DNA of 64,000 nt from Croceitalea sp947503285 (GTDB lineage: Bacteria > Bacteroidota > Bacteroidia > Flavobacteriales > Flavobacteriaceae), in NCBI RefSeq assembly GCF_036985505.1, contig NZ_BTGQ01000002.1, positions 977,686 through 1,041,685 on the forward strand, read 5' to 3'. Shown here in pieces: positions 8,146 through 17,455 of the stretch. The notes beneath the pieces were generated by a model. The model saw nothing but the letters and a program-made list of their open reading frames with translations. It did no database searches and was not told where the DNA came from. Within the stretch, counting starts at the first letter, position 1, and each line of letters opens with the position of its first letter. Position numbers and translations under genes: made by a program.

Positions 8146-9894
8146 ATGTACAGAAACAATACTTGTGGTGCTTTGCGCATTACAGATAGCAATAAAGAGG
8201 TTGTGTTAAGTGGTTGGGTGCATAAATCACGTGATAAGGGTTTTGTGGTCTGGGTAGATTTACGGGATCGCTATGGGATCACACAACTTGTCTTTGACCA
8301 AGAACGAACTTCAGCACAATTATTGGAAAAGGCCAGAAGCTTAGGAAGGGAATCCGTAATACGGGTTAAAGGTCAGGTCATTGAGCGGGCCTCTAAAAAC
8401 CCCAATATTCCCACGGGTGAAATCGAGGTCTTGGTTTCTGAATTGACCCTATTGAATGAATCGCTGCTTCCCCCCTTTACCATTGAAGATGAAACGGACG
8501 GAGGTGAGGATATTCGAATGAAATATCGTTATCTCGATATCAGAAGAAACCCTGTTAAAGAAAACCTTGTCTTTAGGCATAAGGTTTCCATGGAAGTACG
8601 AAAATACCTTTCAAATCAAGGTTTTATAGATGTTGAAACGCCCTATTTGATAAAGTCCACACCTGAGGGTGCCCGTGATTTTTTAGTGCCAAGCCGTATG
8701 AACGAGGGCCAATTTTACGCCCTGCCACAGTCACCACAAACCTTCAAACAATTGTTGATGGTTGGCGGAATGGATAAGTATTTTCAGATTGTAAAGTGTT
8801 TTCGCGATGAAGACCTGCGGGCCGATAGACAACCTGAATTTACCCAGATTGATTGCGAGATGGCCTTTGTAGAACAAGAGGATATCTTGAATACGTTTGA
8901 AGGACTTACACGACACTTGTTGAAAGAAATCAAAGGTGTCGAAGTCGACACATTTCCAAGAATAACGTTTGACGATGCCATGAAGCGGTATGGTAATGAC
9001 AAACCCGACATTCGATTTGGGATGGAGTTCGGTGAGCTTAACAAAGTAGCCCAACATAAAGGGTTCAATGTTTTCAATTCAGCGGAGCTTGTAGTCGGTA
9101 TTGCGGTACCTGGTGCGGCGACTTATACGCGAAAAGAGATTGATGCCTTGATCGATTGGGTCAAACGGCCTCAGGTTGGCGCGAAGGGAATGGTATACGT
9201 AAAGTGTAATGAAGATGGTTCGTTCAAATCTTCAGTAGATAAATTTTACGCCCAAGAAGACCTCGCCAATTGGGCAAAAGAAACCGGGGCAAAAGCTGGT
9301 GACCTTATTTGTGTACTTTCTGGGGAGGTCAATAAAACCAGGGCGCAGTTAAGCGCTCTACGTATGGAACTTGCTGAACGACTTGGCTTGCGTAATCCCG
9401 ATGAGTTCGCGCCGCTTTGGGTCATTGATTTTCCATTATTGGAACACGATGAGGAAACCGGACATTACCATGCCATGCACCACCCTTTTACCTCACCAAA
9501 ACCAGGCCAATTAGAATTACTGGATACCGATCCCGGGGCCGTTAAGGCGAATGCCTACGACCTTGTTTTAAACGGTAATGAAATCGGCGGAGGTTCCATT
9601 CGAATACATGATAAAGAGACCCAGGCCATTATGTTCAAGCATTTAGGGTTTACCGAAGAAGAGGCCAAAAATCAATTCGGCTTTTTAATGGATGCCTTTC
9701 AATATGGCGCCCCACCGCATGGTGGTATCGCCTTTGGTCTAGATCGGTTGGTGGCCATTCTTGGTGGTCAAGAGACGATACGTGACTTTATTGCCTTCCC
9801 TAAGAACAACAGTGGTCGCGATGTTATGATCGACGCCCCGGCAACTATTGACAGCGAACAATTGAAAGAACTTCATTTGAAATTGGATTTGTAA
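8146..9894 (+). CDS. aspS: aspartate--tRNA ligase
   Basis: Cytoplasmic class II aminoacyl-tRNA synthetase that charges tRNA-Asp. The 582 residues fit the bacterial type, which is longer than the archaeal form. An N-terminal OB-fold anticodon domain (about 1-110) is followed by the class II core with motif 2 (FRDEDLRADRQPEFTQ). The bacterial GAD insertion comes next (about 290-400), then motif 3 (GIAFGLDRLVAILGG). The start at MYRNNTCGALR is preferred over a TTG 51 bases upstream because that TTG precedes the promoter element at 8121-8128. It is transcribed alone, followed by a ClC gene with its own promoter. Confidence 0.97.
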   Translation: MYRNNTCGALRITDSNKEVVLSGWVHKSRDKGFVVWVDLRDRYGITQLVFDQERTSAQLLEKARSLGRESVIRVKGQVIERASKNPNIPTGEIEVLVSELTLLNESLLPPFTIEDETDGGEDIRMKYRYLDIRRNPVKENLVFRHKVSMEVRKYLSNQGFIDVETPYLIKSTPEGARDFLVPSRMNEGQFYALPQSPQTFKQLLMVGGMDKYFQIVKCFRDEDLRADRQPEFTQIDCEMAFVEQEDILNTFEGLTRHLLKEIKGVEVDTFPRITFDDAMKRYGNDKPDIRFGMEFGELNKVAQHKGFNVFNSAELVVGIAVPGAATYTRKEIDALIDWVKRPQVGAKGMVYVKCNEDGSFKSSVDKFYAQEDLANWAKETGAKAGDLICVLSGEVNKTRAQLSALRMELAERLGLRNPDEFAPLWVIDFPLLEHDEETGHYHAMHHPFTSPKPGQLELLDTDPGAVKANAYDLVLNGNEIGGGSIRIHDKETQAIMFKHLGFTEEEAKNQFGFLMDAFQYGAPPHGGIAFGLDRLVAILGGQETIRDFIAFPKNNSGRDVMIDAPATIDSEQLKELHLKLDL

Positions 9895-10062
9895 TCGCCG
9901 TCCTGACCATTAGTCGGTATAAAGAAAAGACAAAGCCATTCAATAACGGAGGAAAAAAGAATAGCTTGACTAATGGCATCCTATGACCAAGGGCTTTCAT
10001 TCGAAACTTCTTGACCGATCCATTTATCCGATTCAGAAAAATCAAAATCAGAAATAATGCCC

Positions 10063-10070
10063 TAATTTTG
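10063..10070 (+). promoter_or_regulatory. -7 promoter element of the ClC gene
   Basis: TAATTTTG matches TAnnTTTG exactly, 21 bases before ATG 10092. No clear -33 TTTG is present. The rest of 9895-10062 holds no gene that I can see. Confidence 0.42.
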
Positions 10071-10091
10071 GATAAACTTGGCACTCCCAAT

Positions 10092-11873
10092 ATGGCCAAT
10101 ACCAAAGTGTACATAAGAAAATTCCTGAAATGGAGGTATAAGCACATCTCTAACAAGACCTTTATTCAATTGGTAAGCTTATTGATTGGGTTTCTGGCGG
10201 GTTTGGTCGCGGTCACCCTTAAAAATAGTACCTATTTCATAGAATCCCTTCTAGAGAATGGCATCGTTAGTTCAGGGAACCAATTGTATTTTATATTGCC
10301 GATAGTTGGGTTGACCTTGGTCTATCTTTATGTGAAATTCGTCAATAAGCACCCCATAGAACATGCCGTATCTTCCATTCTATACTCGCTATCCAAACAA
10401 AAAGGCCTGCTATCCGTCAAAAAAATATATACCCCGTTAATTGCGGCACCACTCACCGTTGGTTTTGGGGGTTCGGTAGGTTTATTGGGGCCCGCCGTAA
10501 AATCGGGTGCGGCCCTAAGCTCGAATTTAAGCCGCCTTTTGCATATTGATGCAAAGACGCGAACCTTGCTTATTGCCTGTGCCTCTACCGGGGCCATTGC
10601 ATCCATTTTTCAATCACCGATAGCCGCAATCATTTTTGCCGTCGAAGTATTCAGTTTAGACCTGACCATGTTGTCGGTACTACCACTATTATTGGCATCG
10701 ATATCTGGGGTACTCACCTCATACTTCTTTTTGGGCAATGAAGTACTTTTTAACCATGCCATAAATAAGGGATTTGAGCTTGGCGATGTTCCCTTTTATA
10801 TTATACTTGGTATCGGAACCGCTATTGCATCCATCTATTTTACCAAAATGTACTTCGGCATCCTTAAAATCTTCAAACGTTTTAAGAGTCCGAAATACAA
10901 GCTTCTGGTCGGCGGTATTCTAATAGGGATAATGCTTTATTTTATTCCGCCATTATACGGTGAGGGTTTCGGGTTTATCAATGAACTTTTAGATGGCAAT
11001 CACGTTAAGGCCTTGGGCAAAACACCCTTTGATGCTTTTATCGATAATATTTGGGTGGTTATCGCCCTTTTATTTGGCATAACCATTTTTAAGGCCATAG
11101 CAATGACTACGACATTTGCCGCCGGCGGTGCAGGTGGCATCTTTATTCCCACAATGGTTATGGGTAGTGCATTGGGCAATGTCGTTGCCAAGGTCATCAA
11201 CAATGTCGGACTTGGTTTTGAAGTCTCTGAAAGTAATTTCACGCTGATCGGAATGGCCGGACTCATAGCCGGTGTTATTCACGCACCTTTAACGGCTATC
11301 TTCTTGATTGCTGAGATTACGGGTGGTTATGCGCTTTTTGTGCCACTTATGATCACCGCTTCCATATCCTTTTTAATAACCAAGAACGCTTTGGATTATA
11401 ACATATATACCAAAGAACTTGCACAGAAAGATGCACTGTTGACCCACAACAAAGATCAGGCGGTGTTGACCTTAATGCAGCTAGACGACGTCATAGAAAC
11501 CAATTTTAAACCCGTGAACGCCGAAATGACCTTAGGGGAAATGCTGACAAAATCCGTAGCTAAATCGACCCGTAACATTTTTCCCGTTTTAGACAAGGAC
11601 GAAAAAATGGTCGGTATCGTTTTATTGGATGATATTCGCGAATTCATGTTCAAAACTGACCTGTATAAGACCCTATTCGTCAAAGATGTCATGCACGCTG
11701 CGCCTGAGTATATCTTTTATAAAGAAGATTCAATGAAGCAGGTGATGAAAAAATTTCAAGAGAGTGGGGCTTGGAACTTACCGGTAATCCACGACGGCAC
11801 CTATATGGGTTTTGTCTCAAAATCAAAATTATTGACCGCGTATCGAAGAAAATTAATCGACTATACCCCTTAG
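10092..11873 (+). CDS. ClC-family chloride channel/transporter with CBS domains
   Basis: A 593-residue membrane protein with the ClC core (about residues 25-430) and a C-terminal CBS pair (about 450-590) that usually binds adenine nucleotides. The selectivity-filter region reads GGSVGLLGPAV. In E. coli ClcA the corresponding GREGP carries the gating glutamate; here that position is Leu, so proton-coupled exchange may be lost or altered. The GSGIP motif is also replaced (HAVSSILY). Start chosen at MANTKVYIRKF because the promoter element at 10063-10070 lies inside the longer frame. The small membrane gene that follows begins three bases after the stop. Confidence 0.9.
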   Translation: MANTKVYIRKFLKWRYKHISNKTFIQLVSLLIGFLAGLVAVTLKNSTYFIESLLENGIVSSGNQLYFILPIVGLTLVYLYVKFVNKHPIEHAVSSILYSLSKQKGLLSVKKIYTPLIAAPLTVGFGGSVGLLGPAVKSGAALSSNLSRLLHIDAKTRTLLIACASTGAIASIFQSPIAAIIFAVEVFSLDLTMLSVLPLLLASISGVLTSYFFLGNEVLFNHAINKGFELGDVPFYIILGIGTAIASIYFTKMYFGILKIFKRFKSPKYKLLVGGILIGIMLYFIPPLYGEGFGFINELLDGNHVKALGKTPFDAFIDNIWVVIALLFGITIFKAIAMTTTFAAGGAGGIFIPTMVMGSALGNVVAKVINNVGLGFEVSESNFTLIGMAGLIAGVIHAPLTAIFLIAEITGGYALFVPLMITASISFLITKNALDYNIYTKELAQKDALLTHNKDQAVLTLMQLDDVIETNFKPVNAEMTLGEMLTKSVAKSTRNIFPVLDKDEKMVGIVLLDDIREFMFKTDLYKTLFVKDVMHAAPEYIFYKEDSMKQVMKKFQESGAWNLPVIHDGTYMGFVSKSKLLTAYRRKLIDYTP

Positions 11874-11875
11874 CT

Positions 11876-12133
11876 ATGAAAATGAAATATGTCATCGTTT
11901 TAATCGTAATCGCTTCATTTGTGGCAATCATCTACGGATTCACCATCAAAGAAGCCGATAGTGTAACGGCAAATCGCTTTATTGGCTTTGGAACCATTGG
12001 ATTGTTCTTACTTGCCATGCCATTATTTCTGATCAAAGAAAGTAAAGGAAAGAAAATGAACGATTATATGCTTACCAAGGAAAATATCGAAAAAATGCAG
12101 GCCAAAGAACGTGAAAAGACTGATAGTCAATAA
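11876..12133 (+). CDS. small two-helix membrane protein
   Basis: An 85-residue protein with two hydrophobic segments (about residues 3-22 and 35-52), the second followed by a basic and then acidic/lysine-rich tail (ENIEKMQAKEREK). ATG 11876 follows the ClC stop by two bases, so the two are probably co-translated. This start avoids a long overlap with the ClC gene. No known family is recognised. The tail probably lies in the cytoplasm. Confidence 0.72.
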   Translation: MKMKYVIVLIVIASFVAIIYGFTIKEADSVTANRFIGFGTIGLFLLAMPLFLIKESKGKKMNDYMLTKENIEKMQAKEREKTDSQ

Positions 12134-12202
12134 ATTTCATTTCTTTTTTATCTCGCGATATTGAAAAAATCATAATTTAGTAAGACACTAATTATTTTTA
12201 CC

Positions 12203-12397
12203 ATGACTGGAATCGTAAAATTTTTCAATGAATCCAAAGGCTATGGGTTTATTACCAATGATGACACCGGAAAAGACATTTTTGTACACGTAACTTCATT
12301 GAACGGCGTAGAATTAAGGGAAGGGGATAAAGTGGAATACATCGAGGAAGAAGGCCGAAAAGGAACAGTTGCTGCACAAGTACAGGTAATCAGCTAA
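12203..12397 (+). CDS. cold-shock domain protein (CspA family)
   Basis: A 64-residue single-stranded nucleic-acid-binding OB-fold protein, the full length of the family. RNP1 is KGYGFI and RNP2 is DIFVHV, both intact. It probably acts as an RNA chaperone in the cytoplasm. It has its own short leader of about 70 bases after the preceding gene. The following 207 bases (12398-12604) contain no gene that I can support. Confidence 0.95.
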   Translation: MTGIVKFFNESKGYGFITNDDTGKDIFVHVTSLNGVELREGDKVEYIEEEGRKGTVAAQVQVIS

Positions 12398-12604
12398 ACC
12401 TATTTTATTTGGGATAATTTAGAATATAGCCCAATCGTCAAGGGTTTTAGTATTCACCCATTGCTCAAATGAACAGTATCAAACCGATCCAAGTTGGGCT
12501 CCTCAAAAGTCTCAAGCCGTCAGGTATTTAAATCAGACAGCAAGTGGTTGGGAATCTTGCCATAATCTGGATTCTAAAGGCCACTTCCACAAATGGGATC
12601 TGTA

Positions 12605-13054
12605 TTAATTTAGATTACGTCTTTGTATAAAAAAGCGCTTTAACAAATCGGAAGCTTCATTCGCCAACACCCCACCAATAACATCGGTTTTAGGATGCAA
12701 TGAAGTTCCCATTACGTTATAGCCCCGTTCCAAATCGGCCGCCCCGTAGACGATTTTTGAAATTTGACTCCAGTAAAGTGCCCCAGCACACATCTGACAA
12801 GGCTCTAAGGTTACATAAAGGGTACATCCCTTTAAATACTTTCCCCCTAAAAAATTAGCAGCAGCGGTAATGGCCTGCATTTCAGCATGGGCAGTAACAT
12901 CGATCAATCGTTCGGTAAGGTTATGGGCCCTTCCTATAATTCTATTTTGGGTGATAACTACCGCTCCGACCGGTACTTCACCCTTATCAAAGGCAATTTG
13001 CGCCTCTTCTAGGGCCTTTCTCATAAAATAGGTATCGTCGAACGGGTTTTCCAT
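12605..13054 (-). CDS. tadA: tRNA adenosine(34) deaminase / nucleoside deaminase
   Basis: A 149-residue zinc deaminase that converts A34 to inosine in tRNA anticodons. The catalytic HAE motif (HAEMQAI) and the zinc-binding PCxxC (PCQMCAG) are present in the usual spacing. The start MENPFDDTYFMRKAL is preferred to an ATG four codons upstream: the minus-strand promoter element at 13071-13078 would put transcription initiation over the upstream ATG. A guanine deaminase role is less likely given the genome-wide conservation of this form. It diverges from dxs. Confidence 0.9.
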   Translation of the reverse strand: MENPFDDTYFMRKALEEAQIAFDKGEVPVGAVVITQNRIIGRAHNLTERLIDVTAHAEMQAITAAANFLGGKYLKGCTLYVTLEPCQMCAGALYWSQISKIVYGAADLERGYNVMGTSLHPKTDVIGGVLANEASDLLKRFFIQRRNLN

Positions 13055-13070
13055 GTTTTGATTCAATGGG

Positions 13071-13078
13071 CAAAACTA
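13071..13078 (-). promoter_or_regulatory. -7 promoter element of tadA
   Basis: The minus strand reads TAGTTTTG, matching TAnnTTTG, 16 bases before the chosen start codon. Confidence 0.45.
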
Positions 13079-13114
13079 CAAATCGTACGGCAATAAAAAA
13101 TAGTATAGAATCGG

Positions 13115-13122
13115 TATTTTTG
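13115..13122 (+). promoter_or_regulatory. -7 promoter element of dxs
   Basis: TATTTTTG matches TAnnTTTG, 17 bases before the TTG start at 13140. It diverges from the tadA element 37 bases away. Confidence 0.45.
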
Positions 13123-13139
13123 GAGTTCAATTTCATGTC

Positions 13140-14900
13140 TTGTTAGCACAAATTAAAAATCCGGATGACCTACGCCGAATCGCCCATACCGATTTAGGAC
13201 AAATTGCGAGGGAGTTACGGAGTTACATCATCGACATCGTAGCTACCAAAGAAGGACACCTGGGTGCTAGTCTGGGCGTTGTCGAATTGACCATTGCCCT
13301 ACACTATGTTTTCAATACACCTGACGACAAGCTTATCTGGGATGTGGGCCACCAGGCCTATGGCCACAAAATCCTTACTGGCAGAAAGGAAAACTTCCAT
13401 ACCAATCGACAACTGAACGGTATCAGCGGATTCCCAAAACGGGAAGAGAGCAAGTATGATGACTTTGGTACCGGACATAGCTCAACGTCCATCTCGGCCA
13501 TCTTGGGAATGGCTATTGCCGCTAAACTTAAGGGGGACCATAAAAAACAACATATCGCGGTAATAGGGGATGCCTCCATTGCAAGCGGAATGGCCTTCGA
13601 GGGCCTAAATCACCTAGGGGTTACAGATGCCAATGTACTGGTCATTCTAAATGATAATGCCATTGGAATAGACCCCAGTGTTGGAGCCCTAAAAAAATAC
13701 CTTACCAATGTCAAGAAAGGTACCGCAAAAGATGAGAATATTTTTGAGTGCCTGAACCTTAATTATACGGGGCCTATCGACGGGCACGACATGCAAGAAT
13801 TGCTTACCACCTTAAGACGCTTACGCAATATAAAAGGCCCAAGGTTACTACATATTATCACCACAAAAGGAAAAGGATTACTAAAGGCCGAGCAGAATCA
13901 GGTCGTCTACCATGCCCCGGGTAAATTTGATAGGCAAACAGGGGAACTTTATAAAAATCCAACAGTGGGGACGGCCCCAAAGTATCAAGATGTATTTGGC
14001 CATACCATCGTAGAATTGGCAAAGAAAAACCAACGAATAGTTGGTATCACCCCAGCAATGCCGACGGGCAGTTCTTTAAAATATATGATGGAGGAAATTC
14101 CGGAACGCGCCTTTGACGTAGGTATTGCAGAACAACATGCCGTTACCCTAGCGGCAGGTATGGCAACACAAGGGTTGATTCCTTTCTGTACCATTTATTC
14201 CACTTTTTTACAACGTGCCTATGACCAGGTAATCCATGATGTGGCCTTACAAAACCTACCGGTAGTTTTTTGTTTGGATAGGGCAGGCTTGGTCGGTCAA
14301 GATGGCCCTACGCATCATGGTGTTTTTGATTTTGCCTATTTGCGGTGTATTCCGAATATGACCATTTTCTCGCCATTCAACGAAATGCAGCTACGCGACA
14401 TGATGTATACGTGTCAGGTGAATGATTTGAATGGGCCCATTGCCATACGCTATCCGAGAGGTTATGGGGTCACTAAAAAGTGGCAACGGCCATTTAATAC
14501 CATTGAAATAGGTAAGGGCCGTAAACTTAAAGATGGTGAAAAAATCGCATTTTTAACGATTGGGCCTATCGGAAACCAAATCACTGAACTGCTTGAAGAT
14601 ATAGATCATCCAGAGTTCTATGGGCATTTTGACATGCGCTTTGTAAAACCTTTGGATACCGCACTCTTGAAAACGGTGTTCAGCAATTATGAACATCTGA
14701 TCACCCTTGAGGATGGTTGTGAAAAAGGGGGATTTGCAAGTGCTATCATCGAATATGCCCAAAAAGTCAACTACGTGGGATCCATAAAAACCTTCGCTAT
14801 AAAAGATGAATTCATCGAACAGGGAACCGTTGAAGAATTATATCGTATTTGTGGCTTGGATTCGAAATCAATTAAACAGTACCTTGAGACCTTATCTTAA
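13140..14900 (+). CDS. dxs: 1-deoxy-D-xylulose-5-phosphate synthase
   Basis: Thiamine-diphosphate enzyme joining pyruvate and glyceraldehyde 3-phosphate in the first step of the MEP isoprenoid pathway. The 586 residues include the N-terminal ThDP domain (GHLGASLGVVELTIALH, then the GDASIASG metal/ThDP motif), the central pyrimidine domain with DVGIAEQHAVTLAAG, and a C-terminal transketolase domain. The only in-frame start is TTG 13140 (LLAQIKNPDDLR). An ATG at 13135 is out of frame and meets a stop after three codons; one extra T there would give the family-like start MSLLAQI. Its 3' end overlaps the DUF3078 gene. Confidence 0.95.
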   Translation: MLAQIKNPDDLRRIAHTDLGQIARELRSYIIDIVATKEGHLGASLGVVELTIALHYVFNTPDDKLIWDVGHQAYGHKILTGRKENFHTNRQLNGISGFPKREESKYDDFGTGHSSTSISAILGMAIAAKLKGDHKKQHIAVIGDASIASGMAFEGLNHLGVTDANVLVILNDNAIGIDPSVGALKKYLTNVKKGTAKDENIFECLNLNYTGPIDGHDMQELLTTLRRLRNIKGPRLLHIITTKGKGLLKAEQNQVVYHAPGKFDRQTGELYKNPTVGTAPKYQDVFGHTIVELAKKNQRIVGITPAMPTGSSLKYMMEEIPERAFDVGIAEQHAVTLAAGMATQGLIPFCTIYSTFLQRAYDQVIHDVALQNLPVVFCLDRAGLVGQDGPTHHGVFDFAYLRCIPNMTIFSPFNEMQLRDMMYTCQVNDLNGPIAIRYPRGYGVTKKWQRPFNTIEIGKGRKLKDGEKIAFLTIGPIGNQITELLEDIDHPEFYGHFDMRFVKPLDTALLKTVFSNYEHLITLEDGCEKGGFASAIIEYAQKVNYVGSIKTFAIKDEFIEQGTVEELYRICGLDSKSIKQYLETLS

Positions 14901-15957
14901 ATATCCTTTACTTCTTTTGATAGCACCGTTTTATGGTTTGTTCTTTTGTGCTGCCCAAGACCCTGTTCTAGATTCCATACCTGCAGACAGCAGTATAACC
15001 GATACCATTGTAATTCGGTGGGAACAGAAGAAGATAAAAAATATACGTCGGGGCATAAGACTACAAAGCCCAAGGGTTTCGTTCGTCGGTACCAAGCCCT
15101 TATCTGAAAAACCAAAGAAGTTCATACCGACTTCTTTTTGGACCAAAGAAAATGAGTTCGGACTCAATATCAACGAAGTTGCCTTTGTAAATTGGAATGC
15201 TGGCGGCGACAATTCCATCACGGCATTAGGCAATATGCGTTTTTCAAGAAAGTATAAATTCAGGTATATCAATTGGGATAGTGAGTTGCGTCTTCGATAC
15301 GGCCTTAATGCACAAGAAGGCAGAAAACTTCGAAAAACCGATGATTTCATCAGATTGGCCTCGACATTTGCGTATCGTCGAGATACCCTTTCCAATTGGT
15401 ATTATTCCGTCAAGGGCAACTTCAACACCCAGTTTACAAACGGTTTCAAGTATCCGGATAGGGAAAGTCCGATTTCCAGGTTTTTGGCCCCGGGGTATTT
15501 GTTTCTAGGTGCGGGTACCTCTTACATATCCGAAGGTGGCAAATTCAATCTCTACACGTCCCCCTTCACACTTAAAGCGACTTTTGTGCTTGATGAAGCT
15601 TTATCACAGCAAGGGGCTTTTGGGGTAGATGAAGGGGAACATGTATTTATGGAGGTTGGTTTTTTAGTAACCAATACTTGGGAATACGAGGTGCTAAAAA
15701 ATGTAACAATGAGCCATCGGTTGAACCTCTATACCGATTATATCAGAAGTTTTGGTAATGTTGATATTGATTGGGAGTTGGATTTCGTGCTTCAAGTCAA
15801 CAAAAACGTAAATGCGAACATCGGCATACAGATCATTTACGACGATGATATTCTTTTTGATGAAGAAGTTGATGCCGACGGTACGGTATTAAATGCCGGG
15901 GAGCCCAGAATTCAATTCAAACAGCTTTTAGGCATTGGGTTTGGATATATATTCTAA
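14884..15957 (+). CDS. DUF3078 domain-containing outer-membrane-type protein
   Basis: A roughly 357-residue exported protein. A TTG at 14884 inside the end of dxs gives a compact signal peptide (LRPYLKYPLLLLIAPF, cleavage after CAAQ). The mature part matches DUF3078: a conserved N-terminal stretch with FGLNINEVAFVNWNAGG, then alternating beta strands ending in GIGFGYIF, as in an outer-membrane barrel. The overlap with dxs suggests translational coupling. A longer frame from 14806 would bury the signal peptide and is unlikely. Function unknown. The stop codons of this gene and of dgt overlap. Confidence 0.78.
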   Translation: MRPYLKYPLLLLIAPFYGLFFCAAQDPVLDSIPADSSITDTIVIRWEQKKIKNIRRGIRLQSPRVSFVGTKPLSEKPKKFIPTSFWTKENEFGLNINEVAFVNWNAGGDNSITALGNMRFSRKYKFRYINWDSELRLRYGLNAQEGRKLRKTDDFIRLASTFAYRRDTLSNWYYSVKGNFNTQFTNGFKYPDRESPISRFLAPGYLFLGAGTSYISEGGKFNLYTSPFTLKATFVLDEALSQQGAFGVDEGEHVFMEVGFLVTNTWEYEVLKNVTMSHRLNLYTDYIRSFGNVDIDWELDFVLQVNKNVNANIGIQIIYDDDILFDEEVDADGTVLNAGEPRIQFKQLLGIGFGYIF

Positions 15958-17312
15958 AGCTGTCTTCCCATTAATTTATTATGGATGTTCACAGCAGCGC
16001 TATCAGAAAGACTGGCCACAAAACAGGAAGCGCTCAACAGCAGTTCATACGTGGTTTTCGAATGGTCTTGATATTGCGTAGGCAAGGTTTTTATCAAAAG
16101 GTTGTCGTAATTGGTGGCATCACCTTTTTTCTTACGTAATAAAGCCGTTGTATATATTTCAAGAATGTCGGCAATGATCTTATACCCGGCCAATTCTTTC
16201 TCAATGACCTCTTGAGACTGATAAATATTGGAAATACTGACATTAATAATATCGCCTATTTGTGCTTTGTAATGGCTCTTGTCTAAAAGGGCGACATCAA
16301 AATCCCCTTGCAAAATGGCGGTTTCGTTTTCTTCGAAAATACGTATGGCATCATGGATCAACGTATTTATGGCCAAGGCCCTCAAATAACTTAGCCTATC
16401 GCTGGTATTTGTCATTTGATTGTATTTTTTGGTATTGATGGTATCTTTTACGAGCTTGATAAAGTATTCCAAAGCATAATCTTCTGAGATGAACCCTAAG
16501 TTGATGCCGTCTTCAAAATCAATAATGGTATAACAAATATCATCGGCGGCCTCGACCAAGTAGGTAAGTGGATGTCTGTACCATGAGGCGGGTTCGTTAC
16601 CGTCTTTCTTTTTCAAACCAAGCTCTTCGGCAATAGTGCCAAAGGTCCCTTTCTCCGATTGAAAGAATCCGAATTTCTTATCCGATATATGGTTTGTAGG
16701 TTTTTTGGGTAATGATGCCTTAGGGTACTTCATAAAAGCCCCTAACGTGGCATAGCTTAAACGCAGCCCCCCTGGCACCCCGTTGCGGGATTCCGTCAAC
16801 AGTTTAAAACCATTTGCATTACCCTCAAAATCAATTAAATCTTGATACTCCTCGGCATTTAATTCCGCTTGGTAGCGTTTTCCCGCCCCAGATTGAAAAA
16901 AGGCCCCTATAGCCTTTTCGCCACTATGGCCAAATGGGGGATTTCCAATATCATGGGCCAAAGAAGCTGCTGCCACGATGGCGCCAAAATCATTGAAACG
17001 ATAGCCCAATTGCTCTTTCAAATGAGGATGTTTTCGCAACAGGTTTCTTCCTGCTATCCTACCTAAGCTCCTACCTACCACGGAAACTTCCAAACTATGG
17101 GTAAGCCTGGTGTGCACAAATTCTTTTCTAGAACCAACATCAATCGGCATAGGTACTACTTGGGTCTTATCTTGCAAACTCCTAAAAGCTGAAGAAAATA
17201 TGATACGATCATAATCTACCTCAAAACCCAAGCGGGTCTCATCTTGCAGTCGTCGAACCCTCTTCTCGGTATCACCTTGGCGCCTTAGCGATAACAACCG
17301 TTCCCAATTCAT
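15954..17312 (-). CDS. dgt: dGTPase (deoxyguanosinetriphosphate triphosphohydrolase)
   Basis: A 452-residue HD-domain enzyme that cleaves dNTPs to the nucleoside and triphosphate, controlling dNTP pools. Visible metal-binding residues are the His in FVHTRLTHSLEVS and the HD pair in AASLAHDIGNPPFGHSGE. The start MNWERLLSLRRQGDTEKR is the family-like N-terminus; the longer frame adds 24 residues upstream. It converges on the DUF3078 gene with overlapping stop codons (CTAA at 15954-15957), and no terminator hairpin was seen there. Confidence 0.92.
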   Translation of the reverse strand: MNWERLLSLRRQGDTEKRVRRLQDETRLGFEVDYDRIIFSSAFRSLQDKTQVVPMPIDVGSRKEFVHTRLTHSLEVSVVGRSLGRIAGRNLLRKHPHLKEQLGYRFNDFGAIVAAASLAHDIGNPPFGHSGEKAIGAFFQSGAGKRYQAELNAEEYQDLIDFEGNANGFKLLTESRNGVPGGLRLSYATLGAFMKYPKASLPKKPTNHISDKKFGFFQSEKGTFGTIAEELGLKKKDGNEPASWYRHPLTYLVEAADDICYTIIDFEDGINLGFISEDYALEYFIKLVKDTINTKKYNQMTNTSDRLSYLRALAINTLIHDAIRIFEENETAILQGDFDVALLDKSHYKAQIGDIINVSISNIYQSQEVIEKELAGYKIIADILEIYTTALLRKKKGDATNYDNLLIKTLPTQYQDHSKTTYELLLSASCFVASLSDSAAVNIHNKLMGRQL

Positions 17313-17455
17313 CAAATCATAATTTAGAAAATGTTCAAGCGGTAAAGCTATGCTTTTTCTTAGGTACCACCGTGATTTGACCACTGAATTTGGTAACGTT
17401 TAATTAACCTGTAAGCGGAATTATAATGGCATTTTTGCTTATTTTCAACCGTTAT

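Noticed and set aside
12434..12510. AGCCCAA/TTGGGCT inverted pair as another attC-like site
   Set aside because: Only seven bases pair, there is no outer core pair, and the flanking genes have ordinary boundaries.
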